64,000 bases of DNA from Algoriphagus resistens. GTDB lineage: Bacteria; Bacteroidota; Bacteroidia; Cytophagales; Cyclobacteriaceae. Below, piece after piece: positions 53,743 through 62,869 of this stretch. The stretch is from the NCBI RefSeq assembly GCF_001442615.1, contig NZ_LMXN01000003.1, positions 62,001 through 126,000 of the forward strand, given 5' to 3'. Position 1 is the first letter of the stretch. Each line of letters opens with the position of its first letter. A program made the translations under genes and the position numbers. The notes below the pieces were generated by a model, which worked only from the letters and a program-made list of their open reading frames with translations, was not told where the DNA came from and ran no database searches.

Positions 53743-54699
53743 TTATTCGGGCAGCATCACTTGATCAATTACATGAATCACACCATTAGTCGCATGGATA
53801 TTCAACATGCTTGGAACTAAACTGCTTTCGTTTATCATAAGTCCTGGAAGATCCACAGTCAGATTTTTTCCTTCCAAAAGCGTAGGAAGACTTGCTCCAT
53901 CTCTTAAATCCTGGGAAAAAGCTCTAGCTGGAACGACATGATAAGTAAGCACATCGGTCAGGAGCTCAACATCAATCTCATCTACTCCACTAACACCTAG
54001 CGCATCATACAAGTCTTGGAATGCCGCATCTGTTGGCGCGAAAACGGTCAAATCATCATCTGATCCTCCACTTACTGCCTCTACCAAACCGGCTCTTGTA
54101 AGCGCAGCTACTAACTGAGTAAATTCTGGGGTAGAAGCGGTAGAACTCTCTACTGCAATTTCAGCTATGCTTTTTGTCGGGGCCGTGATAACATAATCCA
54201 ATGTATGAATTACACCATTGTTAGCCATCTGATCCACAGCAGTAACCATCGAATTCCCATTAATCCAAACACCTCCGTCAGGATCCACACTTATATAAAA
54301 CTTTTCACCTGTAAGACTATTCACTGCACCTGCTTCCACCTCTGAAGAAGTGACGTTTCCAGAAACCACATGATAGCTTAAGATATCAGCTAAATCAGCA
54401 CTTCCAAGTAGTGCCTCAGCTGTTAGACCTTTATCAGAAATGAAATCTCCAAAAGCAGTATTTGTAGGTGCAAAAACGGTAAACGGGCCTGTACCGCTCA
54501 AGTCATCATCTAATTCCGCGGCAACTACTGCAGATGCTAAGATGGAGAAGTTTGGATCTTCTCCCAATACTTCAACGATATTATCTGATTCTGGCATCAT
54601 GTCATCATCCTGGTCATCACATGAGGAGAATACCATTGTAACTAATAGGGCAAGTGATAGCGATAAATATCGCCATGCTTTAATTTTCATTGAATTCAT
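53743..54699 (-). CDS. Fasciclin (FAS1) domain lipoprotein, two domains
   Basis: The 318-residue lipoprotein has lipobox VFSSC (Cys near 27) followed by an acidic linker (DDQDDD). Two FAS1 domains cover about residues 40-172 and 178-316, each with the marks FAPTNTAF/FAPTDAAF and NGVIHTLDYV/NGVIHVIDQV. FAS1 domains mediate adhesion or ligand binding at the cell surface. It stands alone between gldB and a glycosyltransferase, with its own terminator. The ATG at 54690 is an alternative start. Confidence 0.92.
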   Translation of the reverse strand: MNSMKIKAWRYLSLSLALLVTMVFSSCDDQDDDMMPESDNIVEVLGEDPNFSILASAVVAAELDDDLSGTGPFTVFAPTNTAFGDFISDKGLTAEALLGSADLADILSYHVVSGNVTSSEVEAGAVNSLTGEKFYISVDPDGGVWINGNSMVTAVDQMANNGVIHTLDYVITAPTKSIAEIAVESSTASTPEFTQLVAALTRAGLVEAVSGGSDDDLTVFAPTDAAFQDLYDALGVSGVDEIDVELLTDVLTYHVVPARAFSQDLRDGASLPTLLEGKNLTVDLPGLMINESSLVPSMLNIHATNGVIHVIDQVMLPE

Positions 54700-54914
54700 G
54701 TTAGTTGGTTTTTGGTTAAGAATTAAGTTGGACTAATGAAACCAGCTAGCATGAAAATGGTTTTAAATATTTTTGCTTTTTTTAAATCATACGATTCATA
54801 GCCCCTTATTTATCAATATTTTACACTAAAAACATGGACACATCACCAACTTAAAGTGTGAGGAATTAAGAAGTTGAGAAAGTTCTCTCTTACGGGAAAA
54901 AATGCAATAGCTAT

Positions 54915-56138
54915 TTAAGCCGTCAAAATATCCTTTTTGCCTGTAGAATTTTGAGAGCTGCTTTTGGGATCAATTGTGTGGATTAATCGGGAAATCGCAA
55001 GCTCTTTGTTAAAATATTGCTCAGCCAACTTCCGCGCGTTATTTCCCATTTTCCCCATTTTATCTGGATAGTTCTCTAGATCTTCCAGTTTCGCAAAAGC
55101 TAAATCTATCTTCGACGGTAAGCAAGAAAGGCCCAGTTGATGTGCTTTTACCAAGTCAAATACCCAGCCTTTATGATTGACTAAAATGGCTTTCCCGGCT
55201 GCTATCGCATCAAAAAATTTATTGGGACTATTGGTTTTTAATACTGGTAAATGGGCAAAAGAAATCCATGCAAAATCAGCCAAACTGAGTACTTCATTGA
55301 CTTTCTCTTTGGAGCCAAAAGGAATAAAACGTACATTCAAAAGTGATTTTTGGGAAGCATAATCTTTAAGTTGCGCTTCAAGACTGCCAGTTCCCATAAT
55401 GAGAAACTGCCAGTTTTTACATTTAGCCATAGCCATGTCAGCAAGATTCAGGAGTTCATTTACTGCATTAACCTGTCCCAAAGCCCCTGTATAGGCAATT
55501 GTCAAATTATCTGTTAGCTTATATTCCTGAAGTAGCTTGGCTTCTTTTTCCAAAGGATAAAATCTTTCCAAGTCTGAGAAATTCGGGATCAGGTTAACCT
55601 GCTGTTTTGGAGCCACTTTCCGCAAATGATCTGCAATCCCCGGTGAAAGTGCCACCAGGCTTAGAGCTTGTTGATAGATTCTTTTCTCCAGCGAAATTAA
55701 ACTCCGTTTCAGCAATGGGTTTTTGATTGCCCCCACTTCTATCGGTGCCTGCGGCCACAGATCGCGGACCTCAAAAATATAAGGAATGGCCAAAGCTTTC
55801 TTGCCCCAAAGTCCAAGTAAACCTGTGGTTAGCGGAGTGGAAGTAATATAAAGTAAATCAGGTCTAGGAAGCTTTTTAATAAGTTTTTTGGCTTGACGCA
55901 CATAGCTTAAAAAGGAGAAAACACGTTTGGTAAATCCAAAATTCTGATCGTATTTCACTGGCAAATAATGCACCTTTATGCCGTCAATCCATCGCTGATC
56001 GTAGCCAATTTGAGCACCTCCAGTGATCATCTCCACCTCATATCCAGCTTCCACCAAACCCTTTGCTAGATTGTATGACCGCACGGCCCCGCCCTCAGCC
56101 GGAGTTCTGAAATATTGATGGATATAAATGATCTTCAT
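54915..56138 (-). CDS. Glycosyltransferase family 4 (WbuB-like)
   Basis: A 407-residue GT-B glycosyltransferase. It starts MKIIYIHQYFRTPAEGGAVR, typical of WbuB-like family 4 enzymes, and has the donor-site segment TNSPNKFFDAIAAGKAIL near 295-312 with the nucleotide-sugar loop IAYTGALGQVNAVNELL near 211-227. Probably transfers a sugar in surface polysaccharide synthesis. Its ATG overlaps the stop of the asparagine-synthetase gene, a combination seen in polysaccharide clusters. Confidence 0.9.
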   Translation of the reverse strand: MKIIYIHQYFRTPAEGGAVRSYNLAKGLVEAGYEVEMITGGAQIGYDQRWIDGIKVHYLPVKYDQNFGFTKRVFSFLSYVRQAKKLIKKLPRPDLLYITSTPLTTGLLGLWGKKALAIPYIFEVRDLWPQAPIEVGAIKNPLLKRSLISLEKRIYQQALSLVALSPGIADHLRKVAPKQQVNLIPNFSDLERFYPLEKEAKLLQEYKLTDNLTIAYTGALGQVNAVNELLNLADMAMAKCKNWQFLIMGTGSLEAQLKDYASQKSLLNVRFIPFGSKEKVNEVLSLADFAWISFAHLPVLKTNSPNKFFDAIAAGKAILVNHKGWVFDLVKAHQLGLSCLPSKIDLAFAKLEDLENYPDKMGKMGNNARKLAEQYFNKELAISRLIHTIDPKSSSQNSTGKKDILTA

Positions 56139-57910
56139 AGCTTATGCAATTTCACCCATTCTGCCAGAAGAAACAGATTGTAAAGGGTCAAAAAATGAAA
56201 TTTGGCACCACGTTCAGGCCTGTTAGCGAGTAACCTCATCTTCATTGGGAAAAGCTCGCCATGGCTTTTCTCGAATGCTTTGATAGAACTGAAAACACGC
56301 TTCGAAAATTCACCATTTTCCGCAAACCATTCTTGTAAAGGAAGCCCAAAGCCTACTTTCTTCCTATCCGCTATCCATGCTAGATCAAATTCATCCAGAA
56401 ATCGTCTGATCCAAGGTTTTCCCTTCAGCAATTCTTCGTCTTTCACATTTTTCCATAGTTCGAGCAATGATTTATCCAGATAGGGCGACCTTCCTTCGAC
56501 ACTATGTGCCATCAACGCATTGTCCTGAATCTTCAACACATCCTGCACCAGATAAACCTTTCTATCAAAATCAAGTATTTGGGTGTATTCCGGCAGATTT
56601 GGATCAAAAATCCCCTCGTAAACACCTGCAAGATCCTGCGGAATAGTATCTAATCCCGAAAAATCCAAAAATGTCTTGAGTGGATCCTGGTCTATGCCTG
56701 TTATGAACTTATGATAATTTCTTCCAAGCGGTAGTTTTCGCAGAATTCCCTGAAAGCGCAGCAGACTATCCTTATTCTTTTGGTAAGCATCAAAAGCCTT
56801 ATGCCGCTGGTATCCTCCCCAAAGCTCATCTGCACCAGCTCCGGAGATAAGGACTTTCACTGATTTTTTAGCCTCTTTCCCAATCATCCAATTGAGAAAG
56901 CCAGCCGAATCTCCAATGGGTTGGTCCACAGATTTCAAGTAATCGTCCCAGTTTTCCCAGAATATAGTTTGTGTAATTTCCATAGGATGATGCTTTGAGG
57001 GAAATTGCTTTGCAAAGCGACTGGCCGCATTTCCGTCTGCGTATTTTCTCCGAAATTTCTGTTCAACCTGGATGGTAAATGAAGGCAACGGTATACCTGT
57101 TTCCCTATACCAAACCGCATACAGCAAGGAGCTATCCGCCCCACCACTGAGCTGCATCCCAACGGGCACGTCTGCATGAAATTGGTTCAAAACCGCATCG
57201 GTAAGCAATTCCTTGAACCTATCAAATGTTGGCGTAAGGCTGAGATGGGAATCACTTGGGATATGATTCCAGCGGAATGTTGTAGGATTCAAAATTTTGC
57301 CATGTCCTCCAGGCATCCATTCGTGAATACCTTTGAAAAAGGTATTCCCTGGGGTAGCAGTTCTGAAATAGAAATAAGGCTCTACTTGTGTAGAATCTAT
57401 CGGGGAAAAGTTAAGGCTTTGGATGCTGCTGCATTCTGAAGAAATGAGTAATAAATCAGGATCTTGCGCATAATAGAGTGGTTTTTCACCGTTTATATCC
57501 CGGGCTACAAGCACGGATTTTTCTGTCAAATCGACAAAAACCAATGCAAACATCCCGTGAAGTTTCTCCAGTCCCTTTGTCCCAAAAACCCGCAACACAT
57601 GTAATACCACTTCAGTATCAGAAAAAGTACTAAAAGTAATTCCAGCCTGAATGAGGAGGTTACGGATTTCCTGGAAATTGTAAAGCTCCCCGTTCCAGAT
57701 CAGCAACGACCTCCCGTCCTCGGCCCAAAAAGGCTGATCAGCTTCAGCTCCGGTGTGTAAGATTTTTAGCCTGTTTACTCCAATCCACAGACCGGGCCAA
57801 GGACTAAAACTTGCTTGCTGATCAGGCCCTCGATGCTGGCTTCGCCCAAGCATGCTGTTGATCGCCTTCTCATTTGCTCCTTTTCCCCAGATGAGATGGA
57901 TTCCGCACAT
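56135..57910 (-). CDS. asnB: Asparagine synthase (glutamine-hydrolysing)
   Basis: The 591-residue protein begins MCGIHLIWGKG with the Cys2 nucleophile of class II glutamine amidotransferases and contains the PP-loop SGGADSS near 252-258 of the ATP-dependent amidation domain. It may make asparagine or, given its operon with a glycosyltransferase, amidate a sugar acid in surface polysaccharide as some paralogues do. It overlaps the glycosyltransferase (4 bases) and shares base 57910 with the nth stop. Confidence 0.9.
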   Translation of the reverse strand: MCGIHLIWGKGANEKAINSMLGRSQHRGPDQQASFSPWPGLWIGVNRLKILHTGAEADQPFWAEDGRSLLIWNGELYNFQEIRNLLIQAGITFSTFSDTEVVLHVLRVFGTKGLEKLHGMFALVFVDLTEKSVLVARDINGEKPLYYAQDPDLLLISSECSSIQSLNFSPIDSTQVEPYFYFRTATPGNTFFKGIHEWMPGGHGKILNPTTFRWNHIPSDSHLSLTPTFDRFKELLTDAVLNQFHADVPVGMQLSGGADSSLLYAVWYRETGIPLPSFTIQVEQKFRRKYADGNAASRFAKQFPSKHHPMEITQTIFWENWDDYLKSVDQPIGDSAGFLNWMIGKEAKKSVKVLISGAGADELWGGYQRHKAFDAYQKNKDSLLRFQGILRKLPLGRNYHKFITGIDQDPLKTFLDFSGLDTIPQDLAGVYEGIFDPNLPEYTQILDFDRKVYLVQDVLKIQDNALMAHSVEGRSPYLDKSLLELWKNVKDEELLKGKPWIRRFLDEFDLAWIADRKKVGFGLPLQEWFAENGEFSKRVFSSIKAFEKSHGELFPMKMRLLANRPERGAKFHFLTLYNLFLLAEWVKLHKL

Positions 57911-58581
57911 TATGCTTCAGCTTCTACCTTGGTGCTTTTACCCTGGTTCTTTTCAAAATACAGACATAGGTGTGTCAGGCTGCAATCTTCACATTTCGGC
58001 CTTCGTGCTATGCATACATATCTTCCATGCAAGATCAGCCAGTGGTGCGCGATATGGACATATTCTTTTGGAATATGGCGGATGAGTTGCTTCTCAACTT
58101 CCAAAGGGGTTTTCGCAGTTTGGGATACTAAGCCAAGTCTTTTCGAAACACGGAAAACATGAGTATCCACCGCCATATTCGGTTGATTCCAGACTACCGA
58201 AGTGATCACATTTGCAGTTTTCCTTCCCACTCCCGGCAGCTTAATGAGCTCAGGAACAGTAGAAGGAACCTCGCCTCCGAAATTCTCCACAAGCATTTTC
58301 CCCAAGCCTAACAGATGCTTGGTTTTATTATTTGGGTAAGAGATAGTCTTGATATAGGGAAAAAGTTCGTCAAAGTTTGATGCTGCCAGAAACTCAGGGG
58401 TCGGAAACTTCTCGAATAACGCAGGTGTCACCATATTAATACGCTTATCCGTGCACTGTGCAGAAAGTACCACCGCCATTAAAAGCTGAAAAGGATTCTC
58501 AAACTGTAGTTCTGTCTCCGCGATTGGCATATTCTCACGGAAATGATTGATGATGGCTTTGTATCTTTCTTTCTTAAGCAT
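57910..58581 (-). CDS. nth: Endonuclease III
   Basis: DNA glycosylase/AP lyase for oxidised pyrimidines. The 223-residue protein has the helix-hairpin-helix LPGVGRKTANV with catalytic Lys121, catalytic Asp139 in VDTHVFRVS, and a C-terminal 4Fe-4S cluster with Cys190, 197, 200 and 206 (spacing 6-2-5). It is first of the minus-strand set nth-asnB-glycosyltransferase, overlapping by one base; the functional link is probably only positional. Confidence 0.97.
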   Translation of the reverse strand: MLKKERYKAIINHFRENMPIAETELQFENPFQLLMAVVLSAQCTDKRINMVTPALFEKFPTPEFLAASNFDELFPYIKTISYPNNKTKHLLGLGKMLVENFGGEVPSTVPELIKLPGVGRKTANVITSVVWNQPNMAVDTHVFRVSKRLGLVSQTAKTPLEVEKQLIRHIPKEYVHIAHHWLILHGRYVCIARRPKCEDCSLTHLCLYFEKNQGKSTKVEAEA

Positions 58582-58770
58582 TTTTGTTTTTAAATGGTGC
58601 TTTGTGCGAATTTATAAGAAGTGCGTGGCAATCCCATTTTTGGAAAGAATTAGGTTGGATAATAATGGTAAAAAACCGAATCCGATAATATTTGGGCTTT
58701 TTAGTCCGATTGAATGACTCAGTAATTTTTCCTTGAAGACATAAAGTTTAAATTCGGGAAATTGCCAGCT

Positions 58771-59889
58771 ATGAAAAATCTCTGCCTATTCTCCATTCTT
58801 TTTGTTTTTTTGGTTTTACGCACATTCGCTCAAGAAAGACCCCGGGATAAAGGGATTATTTTTGGCGTACTGCCTACCGGTTCTCAAAATGCTATTACCG
58901 ACGTATCTGGAGTGAAAGTCGGGCATTTCACTAAAATAGAAGGAGACAATATCCGAACAGGAGTCACAGCAATTTTACCTCATGGAGGAAATATTTTCCA
59001 GCAAAAAGTGCCCGCAGCAGTATTCGTGGGCAATGGTTTTGGAAAATTGGCAGGAACCACGCAGATACAGGAATTAGGAAATATCGAATCGCCGGTCATT
59101 CTAACCAATACCTTGAGTGTGGCGGCGGGAATAGAAGGGGCTGTCCGGTATTCTTTGGAGCAAAAGGGAAATGAAAATGTACAGTCGGTGAATGCTGTAG
59201 TCGGTGAGACAAATGACGGCTACTTGAATGATATCCGGGGAATGCATATCTCACCCGCAGACGTAATGGAGGCCATTCAATCGGCTGAATCAGGCAAAGT
59301 AGATGAGGGAAACGTAGGAGCGGGCACGGGTACGGTATGTTTTGGGTGGAAAGGTGGAATCGGAACTTCCTCCCGTAAGCTTCCCAAAAATCTTGGTGGC
59401 TATACTGTCGGTGTTCTGGTGCAGACAAATTTTGGAGGAAATCTGCAGATAGACGGAGTATCGGTGGGCGAGAAAATGGGCCGATATCCCTTTCGGGATG
59501 CAATGGAAAAATCCGACGGAAGCTGCATGATTGTGGTAGCCACTGATGCTCCTGTAGTAGATAGAAATTTGGAGCGGATGGCTAAACGTGCGATGATGGG
59601 TCTTGCCAAAACCGGTGGCATCGCCTCCAATGGTTCTGGAGATTATGTGATTGCGTTTAGCACCGCAGAGGGGCTACGCATACCGTATGCTGCCGAACAT
59701 GGAACGTTGGAAACAGCAGAATATGTGAGAAATGATGATATGTCATCCCTGTTTATGGCAGTCATTGAAGCAACAGAGGAGGCTATTATCAATTCATTAT
59801 TTGCTGCGCAAAGTATGGAAGGAAGAGAGGGACATCGTGTGGAGCAAATGCCAATTGATCAGGTGATGAATCTGATGGAACAAAACTAA
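58771..59889 (+). CDS. Secreted P1-family peptidase (DmpA/S58)
   Basis: A 372-residue N-terminal-nucleophile-fold aminopeptidase. It has a signal peptide (LFSILFVFLVLRTFAQ) and then the DmpA opening GSQNAITDVSGVKVGH. The autocleavage nucleophile is the Ser of ASNGSGDYVIAFS near residues 285-297. Such enzymes cleave N-terminal D- or L-residues or beta-peptides. ATG 58771 was chosen over an in-frame TTG at 58762. The P-type ATPase gene begins 12 bases after the stop. Confidence 0.9.
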   Translation: MKNLCLFSILFVFLVLRTFAQERPRDKGIIFGVLPTGSQNAITDVSGVKVGHFTKIEGDNIRTGVTAILPHGGNIFQQKVPAAVFVGNGFGKLAGTTQIQELGNIESPVILTNTLSVAAGIEGAVRYSLEQKGNENVQSVNAVVGETNDGYLNDIRGMHISPADVMEAIQSAESGKVDEGNVGAGTGTVCFGWKGGIGTSSRKLPKNLGGYTVGVLVQTNFGGNLQIDGVSVGEKMGRYPFRDAMEKSDGSCMIVVATDAPVVDRNLERMAKRAMMGLAKTGGIASNGSGDYVIAFSTAEGLRIPYAAEHGTLETAEYVRNDDMSSLFMAVIEATEEAIINSLFAAQSMEGREGHRVEQMPIDQVMNLMEQN

Positions 59890-59901
59890 ACAAAGAACTA
59901 C

Positions 59902-61872
59902 GTGGATGTAAAAGATAAAGATTGTTGTGCTATAGAAGAGAAGGAAAACCATCAAGATCATCCCCCCGATGACGGACATGACCATGCTCACTCCGTAGTG
60001 GAAAGGAACCGTATGTTGAAGTTCTTTGCCCCTGCGATTTTTTCATTTGTGGTGATGATACTTGGGTTGGGCTTAGACCATTTTTTTCCTCAGGATTGGT
60101 TCAAGGGCTATCTTAGGTTCGGCTGGTATCTTGCTGCCTACATTCCCGTGGGATTCCCAGTTCTCAAAGAGGCTTTTAAGAGCATACTCAAGGGCGATTT
60201 ATTTTCGGAATTTTTCCTGATGGGAATAGCAACATTGGGGGCCTTTGCCATAGGCGAATATCCTGAGGGAGTTGCCGTGATGCTTTTTTATTCCATTGGG
60301 GAAGTTTTTCAGGGGATGGCAGTAAAAAGGGCAAAAACCAACATCAAAACTTTGCTTGATCAGCGGCCTGATCAGGTCACGGTGTTGGAAGGAAATACAA
60401 CTAAGACTATCAAAGCTGGGAAAGCAAAAATTGGAGACATTATCCAGCTGAGACCAGGCGAAAAACTTGGCTTGGATGGGGAATTGCTCTCAGAAAAAGC
60501 TTCTTTCAATACCGCTGCCCTGACTGGAGAGAGCAGACCTGATTCCAAGGAAAAAGGCGCTGTGGTATTGGCAGGAATGGTAAATTTGAATACGGTCTCT
60601 CAAGTCAAAGTAACGACAGCCTACACGGACAGTAAACTTTCCAGAATACTGGAGTTGGTGCAGAATGCCACAGCACAAAAAGCGCCGACAGAGCTTTTCA
60701 TCCGGAAATTCGCCAAAATCTATACTCCAATTGTAGTTTATCTCGCAATAGGGATTTGCTTATTGCCTTACCTTTTTGTGCAGGATTATGAGTTCAGCGA
60801 TTGGCTATATCGCGCGCTGGTCTTCTTGGTGATTTCCTGTCCTTGCGGGCTGGTGATCAGTATTCCTTTGGGTTATTTTGGAGGAATCGGTGCCGCCAGC
60901 AAAAATGGCATTTTGTTCAAAGGAAGCAATTTTCTGGATAGTTTGGCTGAGATCAAAGAGGTGGTAATGGACAAAACGGGTACGATGACTGAAGGGGTTT
61001 TTAACGTGCAGGAAGTCCGACTGCAGCCAGATTTTAAGGACAAAAAAATTCTTGATTTGGTCAATGCGCTGGAAAGCAAAAGTACACATCCTATAGCAAG
61101 TGCCATTAAAGATTATGTAGGGGAGATTGATTCAGGAATTGTTCTGGAGGAGGTTGAGGAAATCGCAGGGCATGGGCTCAAGGCTTCGGTGGAGGGCAAG
61201 GAATTGTTAGTTGGGAATTTCAAATTGATGGATAAGTTTTCGATTCCTTATTCCCTAAACACTACTGGTATTATATATACGCTGGTTGCAATAGCATACG
61301 AAGGAAAATTTGCAGGCTATTTGACTATCGCAGATAGCATAAAAGCGGATGCACAGCAGACGGTGGACCGCTTAAAATCCATGAATATCGGGATCACGAT
61401 GCTTAGTGGTGACAAAAGCAATGTGGTTAGCTTTGTGGCGGACAAGCTGAGTATTCCCAACTCGTTTGGCGATTTACTTCCAGAGGAGAAAGTAGAAAAA
61501 GTCAGAGAAATCAAAGCTCAAAAAGGAACAGTGGCTTTTGTCGGAGATGGAGTAAATGATGCACCTGTAGTGGCAATTTCGGATGTGGGAGTAGCTATGG
61601 GGGGCTTAGGAAGTGATGCGACAATCGAGACTGCCGATGTAGTGATTCAAGATGATCGCCCCAGCAAGATTCCGATGGCGATTTCCATAGGAAAAAAAAC
61701 CAAGCAGATTGTCTGGCAGAATATCGGTTTTGCGTTTGGGATCAAAGTCCTGGTGCTGATTCTTGGAGCACTGGGATTGGCCACCATGTGGGCGGCGGTT
61801 TTTGCTGATGTGGGGGTCGCATTATTGGCAATTTTGAATGCGATACGGATTCAGAAAATGAAATTTAATTGA
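59902..61872 (+). CDS. P1B-type heavy-metal ATPase (Zn/Cd/Pb exporter type)
   Basis: A 656-residue exporter. TGES near 206-209, SCPCGL with CPC at about 313-315, phosphorylated DKTGT near 357, HP locus (THPIASAI) and GDGVNDAP near 548 are present, and the last helix FADVGVALLAILNAIR fits the zinc/cadmium subgroup. There is no N-terminal ferredoxin-like CxxC metal domain; instead the first 35 residues have CysCys and a His/Asp-rich stretch (HDHAHS). Start is a GTG at 59902 just after an in-frame stop; ATG 60013 would drop the His-rich part. Confidence 0.9.
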   Translation: MDVKDKDCCAIEEKENHQDHPPDDGHDHAHSVVERNRMLKFFAPAIFSFVVMILGLGLDHFFPQDWFKGYLRFGWYLAAYIPVGFPVLKEAFKSILKGDLFSEFFLMGIATLGAFAIGEYPEGVAVMLFYSIGEVFQGMAVKRAKTNIKTLLDQRPDQVTVLEGNTTKTIKAGKAKIGDIIQLRPGEKLGLDGELLSEKASFNTAALTGESRPDSKEKGAVVLAGMVNLNTVSQVKVTTAYTDSKLSRILELVQNATAQKAPTELFIRKFAKIYTPIVVYLAIGICLLPYLFVQDYEFSDWLYRALVFLVISCPCGLVISIPLGYFGGIGAASKNGILFKGSNFLDSLAEIKEVVMDKTGTMTEGVFNVQEVRLQPDFKDKKILDLVNALESKSTHPIASAIKDYVGEIDSGIVLEEVEEIAGHGLKASVEGKELLVGNFKLMDKFSIPYSLNTTGIIYTLVAIAYEGKFAGYLTIADSIKADAQQTVDRLKSMNIGITMLSGDKSNVVSFVADKLSIPNSFGDLLPEEKVEKVREIKAQKGTVAFVGDGVNDAPVVAISDVGVAMGGLGSDATIETADVVIQDDRPSKIPMAISIGKKTKQIVWQNIGFAFGIKVLVLILGALGLATMWAAVFADVGVALLAILNAIRIQKMKFN

Positions 61873-61897
61873 GTTTATAGTTCAAAATAAAAAGATC

Positions 61898-62338
61898 ATG
61901 AATTCTTCTGAACAAAAAATTGAATTGACTAAGGTCTTTGAAGCACCTATCAGTAGGGTTTGGGAAGCTCTCGTAAACCCAATAGAGCAGAAAAAATGGT
62001 ATTTTGATTTTGGCCCCACATGGAAGTTAGAGTTAGGGCATGTGTTTGAATGGGAAGCAGGGGATCCAGCAGACAAAATGTGGCTTCATAGAGGAAAAAT
62101 CATTGAGGTCGTAAATGGTAGAAAACTGGTCCATAGCTGGGAATATCCAGGTTATACCGGCTATTCTATTTTGACTTGGCAGCTTAGTTCTCAGGATCCC
62201 AACTGGACGGAATTGAAACTTCATCATTTATTCAAGATTCCATTTGATCCTTCCGTAACGGCTCTTCAAAAAGAAGAATTTGAAAAAGGTTGGGATTATA
62301 TTGTGAACACGAGTTTGAAGGAATATTTGGAAAAATAG
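61898..62338 (+). CDS. SRPBCC/AHSA1-type protein
   Basis: A 146-residue activator-of-Hsp90-like (AHSA1/polyketide-cyclase-like) SRPBCC protein. KVFEAPISRVWEALVNPIEQ near 11-30 is the classical start of the domain and the long C-terminal helix (FEKGWDYIVNTSLKEYLE) closes it. Ligand unknown. It is 25 bases after the ATPase and 7 bases before the cupin gene, so the three may be one unit. Confidence 0.88.
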   Translation: MNSSEQKIELTKVFEAPISRVWEALVNPIEQKKWYFDFGPTWKLELGHVFEWEAGDPADKMWLHRGKIIEVVNGRKLVHSWEYPGYTGYSILTWQLSSQDPNWTELKLHHLFKIPFDPSVTALQKEEFEKGWDYIVNTSLKEYLEK

Positions 62339-62345
62339 AATTAGC

Positions 62346-62705
62346 ATGAAAAAGGTAAATCTAACTGAGAAATTCGGGTTGATCAAGGAGCTTTGGACTC
62401 CAAAAATAATCGGCGAGCTAAATGGTCAGGATGTGAAACTGGCCAAAGTCAAAGGCGAGTTCGTCTGGCATAACCATAGCAATGAAGACGAGCTCTTCCT
62501 GATTGTGAAAGGTTCGCTCAAAATTGATTTTGAAGGGGAATCTATAATGCTGAACGAAGGCGAAATGCTGGTGATTCCACGGGGAGTAGAACATCGGCCT
62601 GTCGCAGAAGAGGAAGCTTGGATTCTACTGTTTGAACCTCAGAGCACGAAGCATACCGGAGAAGTGAAGTCAGATCTGACAGTGGAGAAGTTTGAGAAAA
62701 TTTAG
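62346..62705 (+). CDS. Cupin-domain protein
   Basis: A 119-residue single-domain cupin. Metal-binding motif 1 is VWHNHSNEDELFLIVKG near 38-54 (HxH and Glu) and motif 2 holds the His of GVEHRPVA near 80-87. Small cupins of this type often act as metal-dependent isomerases or sensors; no reaction can be assigned. It is 7 bases after the SRPBCC gene. Confidence 0.88.
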   Translation: MKKVNLTEKFGLIKELWTPKIIGELNGQDVKLAKVKGEFVWHNHSNEDELFLIVKGSLKIDFEGESIMLNEGEMLVIPRGVEHRPVAEEEAWILLFEPQSTKHTGEVKSDLTVEKFEKI

Positions 62706-62869
62706 CCTTACTTCTTTTATTGAATTCAAGAAATAAAAGTTGCCTGCCCAGGGATATTCTTTGATCAGCAATGGGAATTTTCCGCTAATCACAACTTCAG
62801 AATATGATCTGGTATTTTCTCTTATTTTTACCCAAACCACTACACCACTTTAAAATCAATTGTTAACAG

